A DNA stretch of 64,000 nucleotides from Flavobacterium sp. KS-LB2 (GCF_036895565.1 NZ_CP145904.1:496001-560000), one strand, 5' to 3'. Counted from the first letter of the stretch, positions 7,948 to 16,938 are shown. A program made the numbers and translations. The notes: generated from the letters alone by a model not told the origin.

Positions 7948-8961
7948 ATGAAAATATTAGTTACAGGAGGTTTAGGTTTTATTGGGTCTCACACAGTGGT
8001 AGAATTACAAAACGAAGGATATGAAGTCATCGTTGTAGATAATTTATCTAATACATCCTTGAATGTCTTGGATGGAATTCAGAATATTACGGGGAAAGTC
8101 CCAGCGTTCGAAAAATTAGATTTACGTGAAAAAGATAAAGTACAGGATTTTTTCAAAAGACATCATGATATTTCAGGTGTCATTCATTTTGCAGCTTCAA
8201 AAGCAGTGGGTGAAAGCGTAGAAAATCCGTTGTTGTATTATGAAAATAACATCAATGCGTTAGTTTATATTTTGCAGGAATTGCAGCAAAAACCAGAAGC
8301 GAGTTTTATTTTTAGTTCTTCTTGTACGGTGTACGGTCAAGCCGAAACGATGCCAATTACTGAAAACGCCTCTATTCAAACCGCGATGTCGCCTTACGGA
8401 AATACGAAACAAATAGGAGAGGAAATTATCACTGATACTGCCAAAGTAACTAATATCAATGCAATTTTATTGCGTTATTTTAATCCAATTGGGGCGCATC
8501 CATCCACAGAGATTGGAGAATTACCTATTGGAGTTCCTCAGAATTTGGTGCCATTTATTACGCAAACTGGTTTTGGATTACGAAAAGAATTAGCTGTTTA
8601 TGGGGATGATTACCCAACTCCAGATGGAACGGCTGTTCGTGATTATATTCACGTAGTCGATTTGGCAAAAGCCCACGTGATTGCTTTACAACGCCTATTG
8701 AATAAAAAAAATACGGCTAAAGTTGAAACTTTTAATTTGGGAACTGGAACAGGAAGTTCCGTTTTAGAAGTGATACATACTTTTGAAAAAGTAAGCGGTA
8801 AAAAACTGCCTTACAAAATTGTTGGTCGTAGAGAGGGAGATATTACATCGGCTTACGCCAATACGGATAAAGCCAATGATATTTTGGGATGGAAAGCGCA
8901 ATCCACTCTGGAAGAAGCGATGGCAAGTGCCTGGAAATGGGAACAGAAGATTAGAAAATAA
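7948..8961 (+). CDS. galE: UDP-glucose 4-epimerase
   Basis: Extended short-chain dehydrogenase that interconverts UDP-glucose and UDP-galactose using bound NAD. The 337 residues match GalE. The NAD fold starts with GGLGFIGS (residues 7-14), the VDNLSN loop follows, and the catalytic pair is Tyr150 and Lys154 in SPYGNTK with the partner Ser/Thr in SSSCTVYG. The substrate-binding LRYFNPIGAHPS and the C-terminal YTPDGT-like and VRDYIHVVDLA motifs are intact. It lies 84 nt after the DegT aminotransferase and ends at a strong bidirectional terminator. It probably supplies UDP-galactose-type precursors for surface glycans. Confidence 0.95.
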   Translation: MKILVTGGLGFIGSHTVVELQNEGYEVIVVDNLSNTSLNVLDGIQNITGKVPAFEKLDLREKDKVQDFFKRHHDISGVIHFAASKAVGESVENPLLYYENNINALVYILQELQQKPEASFIFSSSCTVYGQAETMPITENASIQTAMSPYGNTKQIGEEIITDTAKVTNINAILLRYFNPIGAHPSTEIGELPIGVPQNLVPFITQTGFGLRKELAVYGDDYPTPDGTAVRDYIHVVDLAKAHVIALQRLLNKKNTAKVETFNLGTGTGSSVLEVIHTFEKVSGKKLPYKIVGRREGDITSAYANTDKANDILGWKAQSTLEEAMASAWKWEQKIRK

Positions 8962-8992
8962 AAAAAGGGTTGTCTAATGACAACCCTTTTTT
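8961..8992. terminator. Bidirectional terminator between galE and a lipoprotein gene
   Basis: A perfect 14-bp stem (8961-8974 with 8979-8992) has loop TAAT, with A run on one side and T run on the other. It serves galE and the convergent lipoprotein gene. Confidence 0.88.
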
Positions 8993-8996
8993 TTAT

Positions 8997-9248
8997 TTAT
9001 TTTTTTGCTGCTTCTTTCAATTTTTGAGCAGCTTCATCCATTTTTTGAGCTCCTTTTTCAAGAGCTTCTCCTGCTTTAACTTTAGTAGAATCAGCTGCAG
9101 CATCAACTTTTACAGCGGCTGTATCGATAGCTTCTTCCATTTCATTACCAACGGCTTCTGTCGCCTCTTTAACTTCTTCCTTTGTTTCTTTTTTGCAAGA
9201 AGTCATTAAAATTGCCGCAAAAGATAATCCTAAAAGTACTTTTTTCAT
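8997..9248 (-). CDS. Small helical lipoprotein
   Basis: An 83-residue lipoprotein. Signal peptide MKKVLLGLSFAAILMTSC ends in lipobox MTSC, followed by KK. The mature part is rich in Ala, Glu, Lys and Asp with a 3-4 spacing of hydrophobic residues, so a long amphipathic helix or coiled coil is likely. It shares the start and the VVDS/AADS-like elements with the lipoprotein at 2223-2447, suggesting one family of periplasmic stalk-like proteins. No enzymatic motif is visible and the role is unknown. Confidence 0.8.
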   Translation of the reverse strand: MKKVLLGLSFAAILMTSCKKETKEEVKEATEAVGNEMEEAIDTAAVKVDAAADSTKVKAGEALEKGAQKMDEAAQKLKEAAKK

Positions 9249-9301
9249 TTTTTTTATTTTAAAAAGTGTATAATTGAGTGAACTCTTACTATAAAGATAA
9301 A

Positions 9302-9337
9302 CAAAATCCTCATAAACATAAGCTTATGAGGATTTTG
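9302..9337. terminator. Terminator of fabD
   Basis: A perfect 14-bp inverted repeat (9302-9315 with 9324-9337) lies 27 nt past the fabD stop. Its ends are A/T-rich, so it works in either direction. Confidence 0.8.
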
Positions 9338-9363
9338 TTTAGCAGTATCAATTGATTACTGTT

Positions 9364-10239
9364 TTATGCATTCGCAGTAACTGCTTCTTTATCTATTTTG
9401 CCAATTAATCCGGCTAATACTTTTCCAGGACCAACTTCGGTAAATAATGTAGCGCCGTCTTTTATCATTTGTTGAACAGATTGCGTCCATTTTACAGGAG
9501 CTGTCAATTGAATGATTAAGTTTTTCTTAATTTCGTCAGCATCAGATACTGCGCTTGCGGTTACATTTTGATATACTGGGCAAATAGGAGTAGCGAATGT
9601 CGTAGCTTCAATAGCTGCAGCGAGTTCTTCACGAGCCGGTTCCATCATTGGAGAGTGAAAAGCGCCTCCAACAGGTAATAATAATGCGCGTTTTGCACCA
9701 GCTGCTTTCATCGCTTCGCATGCTTTTTCGACTGCTGATGTTTCTCCTGAAATTACTAATTGTCCAGGACAGTTGTAATTTGCAGCTACTACAATTCCGT
9801 CAATCGAAGCGCAAACTTCCTCTACAATAGTGTCAGCTAATCCTAAAACAGCAGCCATAGTCGATGGTTTTATTTCGCAGGCTTTTTGCATTGCCAAAGC
9901 TCTTTGAGAAACTAACTTTAATCCGTCTTCAAAAGACAAAGCACCATTTGCTACCAATGCTGAGAATTCCCCTAGTGAATGTCCTGCTACCATTTCAGGT
10001 TTGAAATCTTCACCTAAGGTTTTTGCTAAAATCACCGAGTGCAAGAATACAGCTGGTTGGGTCACTTTAGTTTCTTTTAATTCTTCGGCAGTTCCTTCAA
10101 ACATGATGTCTGTGATGCGAAATCCTAAAATCTCATTTGCTTTCTCGAATAATTCTTTTGCAAGAGTAGAATTTTCATATAAGTCTTTACCCATTCCTGT
10201 GAATTGTGCGCCTTGACCTGGAAATACGTATGCTTTCAT
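9364..10239 (-). CDS. fabD: Malonyl-CoA:ACP transacylase
   Basis: Transfers malonyl from CoA to acyl-carrier protein, the entry step of type II fatty-acid synthesis in the cytoplasm. The 291 residues are of the usual length. The N-terminal PGQGAQ loop, the nucleophile Ser88 in GHSLGE, the conserved Arg in LVSQRALAMQ and the catalytic His in GGAFHSPMM are all visible, as is the C-terminal EVGPGKVLAGLI. It stands alone with its own -7 box and terminator rather than in a fab cluster. Confidence 0.96.
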   Translation of the reverse strand: MKAYVFPGQGAQFTGMGKDLYENSTLAKELFEKANEILGFRITDIMFEGTAEELKETKVTQPAVFLHSVILAKTLGEDFKPEMVAGHSLGEFSALVANGALSFEDGLKLVSQRALAMQKACEIKPSTMAAVLGLADTIVEEVCASIDGIVVAANYNCPGQLVISGETSAVEKACEAMKAAGAKRALLLPVGGAFHSPMMEPAREELAAAIEATTFATPICPVYQNVTASAVSDADEIKKNLIIQLTAPVKWTQSVQQMIKDGATLFTEVGPGKVLAGLIGKIDKEAVTANA

Positions 10240-10298
10240 GTGTCTGTTTTAAAGATTGAAAAAAATAAAGATTGAAAAATTAGCTTTCAATCGAAATG

Positions 10299-10306
10299 CA
10301 AAAATA
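10299..10306 (-). promoter_or_regulatory. -7 box of fabD
   Basis: TATTTTTG on the minus strand, 59 nt before the start codon, fits TAnnTTTG. The intergenic stretch holds nothing else I can name. Confidence 0.45.
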
Positions 10307-10398
10307 CTATTTTTTACGGTATTTAAAACTATCGGTGTTTCCCTTTTGTTACTGACAAATAGATTCCAGTTTTACAAATAGACATTTGGTCAAAAAAA

Positions 10399-10425
10399 AA
10401 TCCACTCGAATTAATCGAGTGGATT
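10399..10425 (-). terminator. Terminator of the bestrophin gene
   Basis: An 11-bp stem (10399-10409 with 10415-10425) is followed on the minus strand by a run of eight or more T (plus-strand A run 10392-10400). It lies about 20 nt past the stop. Confidence 0.85.
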
Positions 10426-10444
10426 AGCACTAAAAATCAAAATA

Positions 10445-11395
10445 CTAAAGAACGAAATATGCATTCTTTAACGGTTGAATCGCTTGATTCGATGATTGAT
10501 AAGGGTAAAATTCTTCCTCAAACTCATCTCTATATTCGTTTACCATTTGGGTTAGGTTCTTCTCAATTGTATTTGAAATTGCACTTACAGGAGTATCTGT
10601 AGGTCTGTTTTCAAATGGATCTTGCAAATGAATTGCCATTTTTTCGATTAAGAAAAAAGCTGCAGCAATTGTTGTCACTAATGGAATTTGTAGCCAGCCA
10701 ATGATATTGATCAATCCAAAAGGCAATAGGATTATAAATAAACACAACGCAAATCGAATATACATACTATACGTTGTTGGGAAAATGGTGTTTTTTATCC
10801 GTTCACATTTACCCATAGCATCACACAATCGTGTTAATGTATTGTCAATTTCAACTTGTTGGTATGCATTAATTTTATGGCTGATTAACGCTTTTTTTAA
10901 ATCTTTGGCGTGTAACATTAAAATGGCGTTTGGCACATGTTTGTGTCTTTTTACGAATCGTAATTCTTCTTCATTAAGCAACTCTTTTATGGGTTTAATA
11001 GGGTCTTTTTCTCGAAGTGATTGCCCTAAGCTATAGCACCAAGCCGCTTGTCTTTTTGCAAATTTTTCTTTAAAATCGTTTGCCTCAACAGAAAAATCAG
11101 GGTCGTTATAGAAAACAATAATTTGACGCAATAGTGTTCTGGAATCATTCACGATAGCACCCCATATTATTCTTGCTTCCCACCAGCGGTCATAGGCTTG
11201 ATTGGATTTGAATGCTAACAATAATGAGATAATTGTACCAATAATAGTAGGTATTGCGATAGGAATGTTCACCGAAACTGTTTTGAAGTAATAATGAAAA
11301 ACCTCAAAGGCGATACAAAACAGAATCACTAATGTTAGTTCTGTTTTTATTTTTCCCAACACATATTTCATTGGGATTTTCTTTTTTAATAGCAT
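10445..11395 (-). CDS. Bestrophin family (YneE-like) membrane protein
   Basis: A membrane protein of the bestrophin/UPF0187 family, whose bacterial members form pentameric ion channels. It has paired N-terminal hydrophobic helices (LTLVILFCIAFEVFHYYF and IPTIIGTIISLLLAF), the hallmark FKSNQAYDRWWEAR motif, IVNDSRTLLRQ, and two later hydrophobic segments before the DPFENRPTDTPV segment, which is highly conserved in the family. The chosen start MLLKKKIPMKYV at 11395 gives the usual length of about 316 residues; an in-frame start at 11449 would overlap the upstream gene and add an atypical extension. It is the last gene of a run behind a two-component pair and a USP-like gene. Confidence 0.88.
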   Translation of the reverse strand: MLLKKKIPMKYVLGKIKTELTLVILFCIAFEVFHYYFKTVSVNIPIAIPTIIGTIISLLLAFKSNQAYDRWWEARIIWGAIVNDSRTLLRQIIVFYNDPDFSVEANDFKEKFAKRQAAWCYSLGQSLREKDPIKPIKELLNEEELRFVKRHKHVPNAILMLHAKDLKKALISHKINAYQQVEIDNTLTRLCDAMGKCERIKNTIFPTTYSMYIRFALCLFIILLPFGLINIIGWLQIPLVTTIAAAFFLIEKMAIHLQDPFENRPTDTPVSAISNTIEKNLTQMVNEYRDEFEEEFYPYQSSNQAIQPLKNAYFVL

Positions 11396-11432
11396 ATATT
11401 TTGTTGTAAAATTGAAACAATCATTTTCTTTG

Positions 11433-12158
11433 TTAAGAAACCTCTTCATATAGGGAAAGAACGGGTAACCCTAATGTTTCGTTAAGTGCTTTCTTTTCTT
11501 TTTTAAGTCGTTTTAATTTTTTAGGTTTTCTAGTTTCAATCAAAATATCAATGTTGTTTTTTGATATGGCGTCAGCTAAAAGCGGATGTATTTCGTCACG
11601 TTTTCCCTCTTCATTTATCTTAGTTTCGCTAACGATTTTTAAAGAAAAAAGAGTGTTTATATACGCTTGAAGATCTTCGGTTTCTAGCATTGAATCTGAA
11701 TTTTTAAGATACATTGCTTGGCTGAATGTTTCTTTATCTAAGGTCTCGTTTGTGTGTAAAATGGGGCATTTGCTATTAGAAATAATTTGTACACACATTG
11801 AATTAATTTTCTTTTTAGAAGATTTAAAAGAAGGTGTAACAATGGTTAATCCAATAGTAAAATGCTCCAGAATATTTTTGAAAAGTGGAGCCGAAATACC
11901 ATATTGATGGTGGATTTTTAAGTTGCAATTGTTAGATTCTTGCGTTATTTCTCTGCATATCTCCAAAACATTTTCTTGGGTGGTAGTCAGTCCTTTATTG
12001 ATGCCTCGTAATAAACTAGACGAAGAAAAGGTATCAGGAATATCTGCAAGTAACATCAATATGAGCTGGCTTGGAGTTCCATTAGATGATTTTATAGCCG
12101 TTTTTACCGCATTGATAGTGTCGTTTTGTAATGTCGATGGGATAAGGATATTTTTCAT
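11433..12158 (-). CDS. Divergent universal-stress-protein-like protein
   Basis: A soluble protein of about 241 residues starting MKNILIPSTL at 12158. An upstream ATG at 12188 is possible, but the MKNILIP start fits the USP fold's first strand. The N-terminal half resembles a USP domain: strand NILIPST, helix with DTINAVKTAI, strand LILMLLADIP, and later LTIVTPSF and CPILHTNE. The canonical G-x2-G-x9-G-S/T ATP loop is not recognisable, so ATP binding is doubtful. The C-terminal half is Lys-rich with a second strand-helix pattern (NIDILIETRKPKK). It lies 37 nt before the bestrophin and 80 nt after the histidine kinase, so coregulation is likely. Family assignment is moderate. Confidence 0.6.
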   Translation of the reverse strand: MKNILIPSTLQNDTINAVKTAIKSSNGTPSQLILMLLADIPDTFSSSSLLRGINKGLTTTQENVLEICREITQESNNCNLKIHHQYGISAPLFKNILEHFTIGLTIVTPSFKSSKKKINSMCVQIISNSKCPILHTNETLDKETFSQAMYLKNSDSMLETEDLQAYINTLFSLKIVSETKINEEGKRDEIHPLLADAISKNNIDILIETRKPKKLKRLKKEKKALNETLGLPVLSLYEEVS

Positions 12159-12238
12159 ATGTATTAGATTTGATTTCTTTATACACACAAAATAAAAGCA
12201 CCTAGCTTATGGTAACCTTAAATTAAAATTAGAATATT

Positions 12239-13627
12239 CTAAGAATTAACATTAGAATTTTTAATGTTGGTAGTTTTAAAAGTAATGTTTACAATTGTCC
12301 CTTTGTCAGGCTCTGATTGTATTTGAAGTTCTCCATTATGCATTCGGATGATTTTCATGGCAAGTGGAAGTCCCAATCCGTAACCATTATATTTGGATGC
12401 TTTTTTTCCTCGAAAAAAGGGCTCGTAAAGATGCGGAATATCTTCTGCAGGAATACCAATGCCAATATCAGTAATTGAAATTTTAATGATTGAATTGTTG
12501 ACGGATAAAGTCACAAAGACGGTTTCGTTATCCGAATATTTTACACCATTGGCAATGATATTGTTCAACGAAAGTTCTAGTAAGGATTTGTTACAGGGAA
12601 TTTCCAATAAACTCGGGTCACTTGGAAATTTCATGAACTTTATTGTGACTCTGTTATTGGGATAAATTTTATCAATATCAGATTTTACATCCATAAGGAG
12701 TTCATCAATTCGAACAACATCTAATAATTGTTTTTTTCCATCATAACCACTTTGCGTCAGTTTCAAGAGGCTTTCGGTAAGGTCACCGAGTCGGGATGCC
12801 TGGCTGTGAATATTCTCTAAAGATACAATGTAATCCGAAACATTTCTTTCTTTCAAAAGCATGATTTCGGCTTCTGCAATTATGGTTGTTACGGGTGTCT
12901 TTAGTTCATGTGACGCATTATTGATAAAATTTGCTTGTATTTCAAATGAAGTTTCCAGTCGGTCCAACATGTTGTTAAAAGTCTTTGTCAAATCGCCAAT
13001 TTCATCTGAACTATTGGTTTCAGGAAGTCGGTTGTGGAGATTTGATGCGCTTATAATTTTTACTTCATCCGTAATTCGTGCTACTGGATTGATAACCCTT
13101 CGTGCTAGAAATCTACCTAGAAAGTAGGCCAATAATATAAAAGCTAATCCGCCAAAAAAGAGAATTTGAATGATATAAATGCTGCTAACATTTCCTCTGC
13201 GGTCTATTGCAGTAATGATTACAATATATTTTTGATTGGATTCTGTAAAAGTCTGGGCATAAAAATAACGGTTATTATCCTCAATCCAATTCGAACCATT
13301 CGCCATGACTTTCGAATAAAAGTCAGCTGGTAAATCAAGATTGGTGTTGTATTCAAAGGTATTTTTTCCGCTGACTTTTAAAACATAATTATTCTCATTA
13401 ATTAGTTCTTCAAGTCCATTAGCTTTAAATTCTTTGAAATAACGAGTTTTTACAGGATCATTTTGATAATGAATAGACGCCACAATTTTAGCTCGATCTT
13501 GTAATCTTTTCAAAAAATGATATTGGTTGTTTTGTTTAAACAAGAAAAAAACCACCAAACTTAGTAAAAGTGTGCTCAGGGTGGAAAGCGCAATATAGGT
13601 AAAAGTAATTTTTTTCTTAATCTGCAT
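12239..13627 (-). CDS. Sensor histidine kinase with HAMP domain
   Basis: Inner-membrane sensor of 462 residues. TM1 spans about 8-30, a periplasmic sensing domain about 31-150, TM2 about 152-175, HAMP about 176-228, then HisKA with phospho-acceptor His240 in NNASHELKTP, and a HATPase domain with N box NNIIANGVKYS, DIGIGIP and GYGLGLPL. The start is 2 nt after the stop of the response regulator, so the two are translationally linked and form one two-component system. The periplasmic domain has no named fold I recognise and the signal is unknown. The architecture resembles metal- or envelope-stress sensors, but this is only an analogy. Confidence 0.93.
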   Translation of the reverse strand: MQIKKKITFTYIALSTLSTLLLSLVVFFLFKQNNQYHFLKRLQDRAKIVASIHYQNDPVKTRYFKEFKANGLEELINENNYVLKVSGKNTFEYNTNLDLPADFYSKVMANGSNWIEDNNRYFYAQTFTESNQKYIVIITAIDRRGNVSSIYIIQILFFGGLAFILLAYFLGRFLARRVINPVARITDEVKIISASNLHNRLPETNSSDEIGDLTKTFNNMLDRLETSFEIQANFINNASHELKTPVTTIIAEAEIMLLKERNVSDYIVSLENIHSQASRLGDLTESLLKLTQSGYDGKKQLLDVVRIDELLMDVKSDIDKIYPNNRVTIKFMKFPSDPSLLEIPCNKSLLELSLNNIIANGVKYSDNETVFVTLSVNNSIIKISITDIGIGIPAEDIPHLYEPFFRGKKASKYNGYGLGLPLAMKIIRMHNGELQIQSEPDKGTIVNITFKTTNIKNSNVNS

Positions 13628-13629
13628 TT

Positions 13630-14304
13630 TTATAGTTTCAGTACATAACCTAAACCTTTCATGGTGTGAATCAGTTTAGTTTCGTATGGTTTGTCAATTT
13701 TTTTTCTTAAATAATTAATATAAACATCAATTACATTAGTATTCATATCGAAATTAATATCCCACACATTGTCTAAAAGTTGTTCACGGGATAAAATAGA
13801 TTCAGAGTTGATGGCTAGGTAATACAATAATTTAAATTCTTTAGCTGTCAATACAATGGAATCTCCATTTCTGGTCACAGATTTTGTTTTTGAATTGATT
13901 TGAAGATCAGCAATGCTTATGATTTCATTCGGTTTTTGTACTTGTCCGGCTCTTCTAGAAAGTGCATTAACTCTTGCATCAAGTTCTAAAAATTTAAACG
14001 GTTTTAATAAGTAATCATCGGCACCAGAATTCAATCCGTTGATTATATTTTCAGTACTTCCTAAAGCAGTTAAAAGTAAAATTGGAACAAAGTTTTCAGC
14101 AGCTCTCAAACGTCTACAAATTTCAATTCCATTAATGTCAGGTAACATTACATCTAATATCACCACATCAAAATTGTGATTCGAAAGCAAATCTAATGCA
14201 GTTGTACCATCAAGTGCAACACTTACTTCGTGGTTTTTTTCTGAAAATCCTTTACGGATAATAGACGAAAGATTTGGTTCATCTTCAACAATTAATAACT
14301 TCAT
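13630..14304 (-). CDS. OmpR-family response regulator
   Basis: A DNA-binding response regulator of 224 residues. The receiver domain has the acidic pocket E7-D8, phospho-acceptor Asp51 in VVILDVMLPD, Thr in LLTALG and Lys in YLLKPF. The C-terminal winged helix (LTAKEFKLLYYLA, SREQLLDNVWD, VYINYLRKKID, KLIHTMKGLGYVL) is of OmpR/PhoB type. Start ATG at 14304 is preferred over 14361 because the protein begins MKLLIVEDE and a -7 box lies at 14322-14329, between the two candidates. It is first in the unit regulator-kinase and probably also controls the USP-like and bestrophin genes. Confidence 0.95.
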   Translation of the reverse strand: MKLLIVEDEPNLSSIIRKGFSEKNHEVSVALDGTTALDLLSNHNFDVVILDVMLPDINGIEICRRLRAAENFVPILLLTALGSTENIINGLNSGADDYLLKPFKFLELDARVNALSRRAGQVQKPNEIISIADLQINSKTKSVTRNGDSIVLTAKEFKLLYYLAINSESILSREQLLDNVWDINFDMNTNVIDVYINYLRKKIDKPYETKLIHTMKGLGYVLKL

Positions 14305-14321
14305 TAGGATTACTCTTTTTA

Positions 14322-14329
14322 CAAATCTA
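14322..14329 (-). promoter_or_regulatory. -7 box of the two-component operon
   Basis: TAGATTTG on the minus strand ends 17 nt before the chosen start of the response regulator. It rules against the longer reading at 14361, whose start would lie upstream of the promoter. Confidence 0.55.
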
Positions 14330-14529
14330 ATGTTTAAACTTTTATTTTTTTTCCAAAACATAGGTGTTAAACTAATATTAACAAAACCTTATAATTTGTT
14401 GAAAGTTTCATTTTTCATTTTTAGATTTAAATAGAAGGAATCTTTTAGGCTTCAGTATTAAATTATTACGAACTTTTCCTGTAACATTTTTTATTTTTCG
14501 ATTACTAATAAAATATAAAAATTAGCTTT

Positions 14530-16173
14530 ATGAAAAAGATTTTCTCCATTGCTTTCTTACTCCTTTTTGGGTTGTTACTTTTTTACAGTAACCTGCCAGT
14601 GCTTCATTATGGCTTCACGGGTTTTGCTGTAATTTTATTGTTATTGGTGATTCTTGGGATTTTATTTTCTCTTGGTCTCTCGGTTTCACAACAAACTAAA
14701 CAAGTTAAGATTGTTTCTAAGCCAAACAAGGTTTGGTATATTCTTGCAGCAATACTTTTAGTGTATTGCACGGCACTCCCTTTTGTAACCAGCCTTAAAA
14801 TGTTCAGGAGTGATTCCTATCAAAAGTTAATAGGCGAAGTCAAAAACGGTCAAAAAATAACCAATCACATAGCTCCAATTTCTATTGATAAAATCCGTGT
14901 GGTCGATGAGGAGCTTGCACATCTTCTTGGCGAGAAAATTTTAGGTTCACAGCCTGCTTTGGGAAGTCAGGTAGAATTAGGTGATTTTTGCATCCAAAAA
15001 GTAAATAATGACTTGTACTGGGTTGCACCATTATTGCATTCGGGTTTTTTGAAATGGTTTAACAACCAAGAAGGAACTGCGGGATATGTTATGGTTTCTG
15101 CAACCAATGAACGTGATGTAAAATTAGTTCAGAGTATAGGAGGGAAGGATATCAAGATTAAATACCAGCAAGGCGCTTATTTTCAAAGCGACATTCACAG
15201 ACACGTTTATTTTAACGGAAATGCTACGGTTGGTTTGGCTGATTTTAGTTTTGAGATTGATGATGCTGGAAATCCGTTTTGGATTGTTACTAAATATGGG
15301 AAAAAAATTGGATTCTCCGGAAAAGAAGCTACTGGAGTTATTGTGGTTGATGCCCAATCTGGTGTTATAAACGAATATTCAATTGCTAAAACACCAAAAT
15401 GGATAGACCGTATTCAGCCTTTGGATTTCATCGAAGATCAGTTAAATGATTGGGGCGAATACATTCACGGATACTGGAATTTCTCTAATCAGGATAAACT
15501 CCAAATTACAGAAGGATTGACATTGGTTTACGGGAAAGACAATAAATCGTATTGGTATACTGGATTGACTTCGGTGGGGAAAGAAGAATCTGCCGTTGGT
15601 TTTGTTTTGGTGGATACCAGAACCAAAGAAACAACTTTTTATAAACAAGGTGGCGCAACAGAATATGCTGCCCAAAGCTCTGCCCAAGGAAAAGTTCAGG
15701 AAAAAGGATATAAGGCTTCTTTGCCAATTCCCTATAATATTAATAACATTCCCACGTATGTAATGACACTTAAAGATGATGGTGGACTGGTGAAAATGTT
15801 TGCAATGGTTGCTATTTCAGATTATACGATTGTTGGTGTGGGCAATACGATGCGAGAAACGTTGACTTCGTTTAAAAATGTGTATAATATGTCGGATAAC
15901 AAAATAAACCCGAATAGTATTTCTACTAAAAAATCGCTAAAATCCGTAGTGACCCGAATCCAAAATGATGTCAAAAACGGGAATAGCTTTTATTATTTCA
16001 AAGTGAAAGATTATCCAAATATTTTTGTAGGTTCCTCTCAAATATCGAACCAATTGCCAGTTACAATTGTAGGAGACAGTATTGAAATTTCTTTTGATGT
16101 GGACTTAGAGGAAGTAATTGATGTCTCCAGTTTTGAGAATATTAATATAAAGGCAAGTATGAAATCAAAGTAA
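14530..16173 (+). CDS. Conserved membrane protein of unknown function
   Basis: A 547-residue protein. Three hydrophobic segments lie near the N-terminus (about 4-22, 29-53 and 68-90). A large, mostly beta-type soluble domain follows, probably facing outward. Distinctive conserved-looking stretches are WVAPLLHSGFLKWF, GTAGYVMVSATN, FSFEIDDAGNPFWIVTKYG, TGVIVVDAQSGVINEYS, IPKWIDRIQPLDFI-like and WGEYIHGYWNFS. I believe related sequences occur in Firmicutes annotated only as membrane proteins, but cannot name the family. The next gene is convergent across a terminator, so this is a single-gene unit. No catalytic motif is evident. Confidence 0.8.
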   Translation: MKKIFSIAFLLLFGLLLFYSNLPVLHYGFTGFAVILLLLVILGILFSLGLSVSQQTKQVKIVSKPNKVWYILAAILLVYCTALPFVTSLKMFRSDSYQKLIGEVKNGQKITNHIAPISIDKIRVVDEELAHLLGEKILGSQPALGSQVELGDFCIQKVNNDLYWVAPLLHSGFLKWFNNQEGTAGYVMVSATNERDVKLVQSIGGKDIKIKYQQGAYFQSDIHRHVYFNGNATVGLADFSFEIDDAGNPFWIVTKYGKKIGFSGKEATGVIVVDAQSGVINEYSIAKTPKWIDRIQPLDFIEDQLNDWGEYIHGYWNFSNQDKLQITEGLTLVYGKDNKSYWYTGLTSVGKEESAVGFVLVDTRTKETTFYKQGGATEYAAQSSAQGKVQEKGYKASLPIPYNINNIPTYVMTLKDDGGLVKMFAMVAISDYTIVGVGNTMRETLTSFKNVYNMSDNKINPNSISTKKSLKSVVTRIQNDVKNGNSFYYFKVKDYPNIFVGSSQISNQLPVTIVGDSIEISFDVDLEEVIDVSSFENINIKASMKSK

Positions 16174-16174
16174 T

Positions 16175-16212
16175 AAAAAAGGGCTTAAAGTATTTTCTTT
16201 AAGCCCTTTTTT
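16175..16212. terminator. Bidirectional terminator
   Basis: A perfect 16-bp stem (16175-16190 with 16197-16212) with a 6-nt loop is flanked by A and T runs. It is shared by the 547-residue membrane protein gene and the convergent Cys-rich protein gene, whose stop it touches. Confidence 0.9.
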
Positions 16213-16535
16213 TATTTTTTAGGTAATAGTTTAAAAGAAGTGGCTTTGAAGCGATTATCGACAACTTTTCCAACTACTTCTGCTTTTCGAATAGCTGCGC
16301 AAAAACCATCACTAGCATGTGCATCTCCGTGAGAATCGATGGAAGATCCGTCAACAAAATAGGATTTTCCATCAATGCGAACTGCTAATTCGCAACCGTG
16401 TCCTTCCATTCCAAACTGGCATTGTCCGCACGAGGCTTCGACAATTTGAGGCTTTGGTTCTTCTTTTTTCTCTTTATCCTGAGCGCTTGCAAGTGTCGCA
16501 GAGAATAAAATAGCTAAGTATAGTAACTTTTTCAT
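16212..16535 (-). CDS. Exported Cys-rich protein, possibly metal binding
   Basis: A 107-residue protein with a cleavable signal peptide ending in TLASAQ. After a Lys/Glu/Pro-rich linker it has ASCGQCQFGMEGHGCELAV, then IDGKSYFVDG, then HGDAHASDGFC. Four Cys and three His in about 45 residues suggest a metal or disulfide cluster. I associate this C-G-x-C-x-F-G-M...C-x-L-A-V-R pattern with a family listed as DUF6370, from memory. The DUF983 gene lies upstream on the same strand 40 nt away. Periplasmic location is inferred. Confidence 0.7.
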   Translation of the reverse strand: MKKLLYLAILFSATLASAQDKEKKEEPKPQIVEASCGQCQFGMEGHGCELAVRIDGKSYFVDGSSIDSHGDAHASDGFCAAIRKAEVVGKVVDNRFKATSFKLLPKK

Positions 16536-16575
16536 AAAGATTTCAATTTTTACTTCAGCTAAGATACTGGTTTTT

Positions 16576-16938
16576 TTACATCGAATAATTTTTAAACATG
16601 TAAATCCACAATAATCTGGAAAGACGAATATTTATAGAAGCCATTGCAAGAATTACGACGGCAATAATCGGAATAATTCTTAAATCGAAAGTTTCTTTAA
16701 AGAAGAATTGAGCAATAACATAGGTAGCAATTCCTTGAGCCACTGTTAAACCATAATTTACATACATAGCTCCAAAAAAGTAACCAGGTTCTTTTTCGAA
16801 TTTATAGTTACAGTGAGAGCAATATTCATTCATTTTAGGGAATCCAAAATTGAAAAAGATACTTTTTTCATTGAAAACTTTGCCTTTAAGACAATGAGGG
16901 CAATCATTATTCAAGATATGTACAATAGAATTTGACAT
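16576..16938 (-). CDS. DUF983 family membrane protein
   Basis: A 120-residue protein starting MSNSIVHIL; the ATG at 16938 is better than the one at 16956 because it gives the compact family form. Two CxxC pairs (CPHC and CSHC) form a predicted zinc knuckle in the N-terminal half, with FEKEPGYFFGAMYVNY, the family signature, between them and the membrane part. Two hydrophobic helices follow (about 65-82 and 90-107). The biochemical role of DUF983 is unknown; some members sit next to cytochrome oxidase genes, which is not the case here. Confidence 0.85.
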   Translation of the reverse strand: MSNSIVHILNNDCPHCLKGKVFNEKSIFFNFGFPKMNEYCSHCNYKFEKEPGYFFGAMYVNYGLTVAQGIATYVIAQFFFKETFDLRIIPIIAVVILAMASINIRLSRLLWIYMFKNYSM

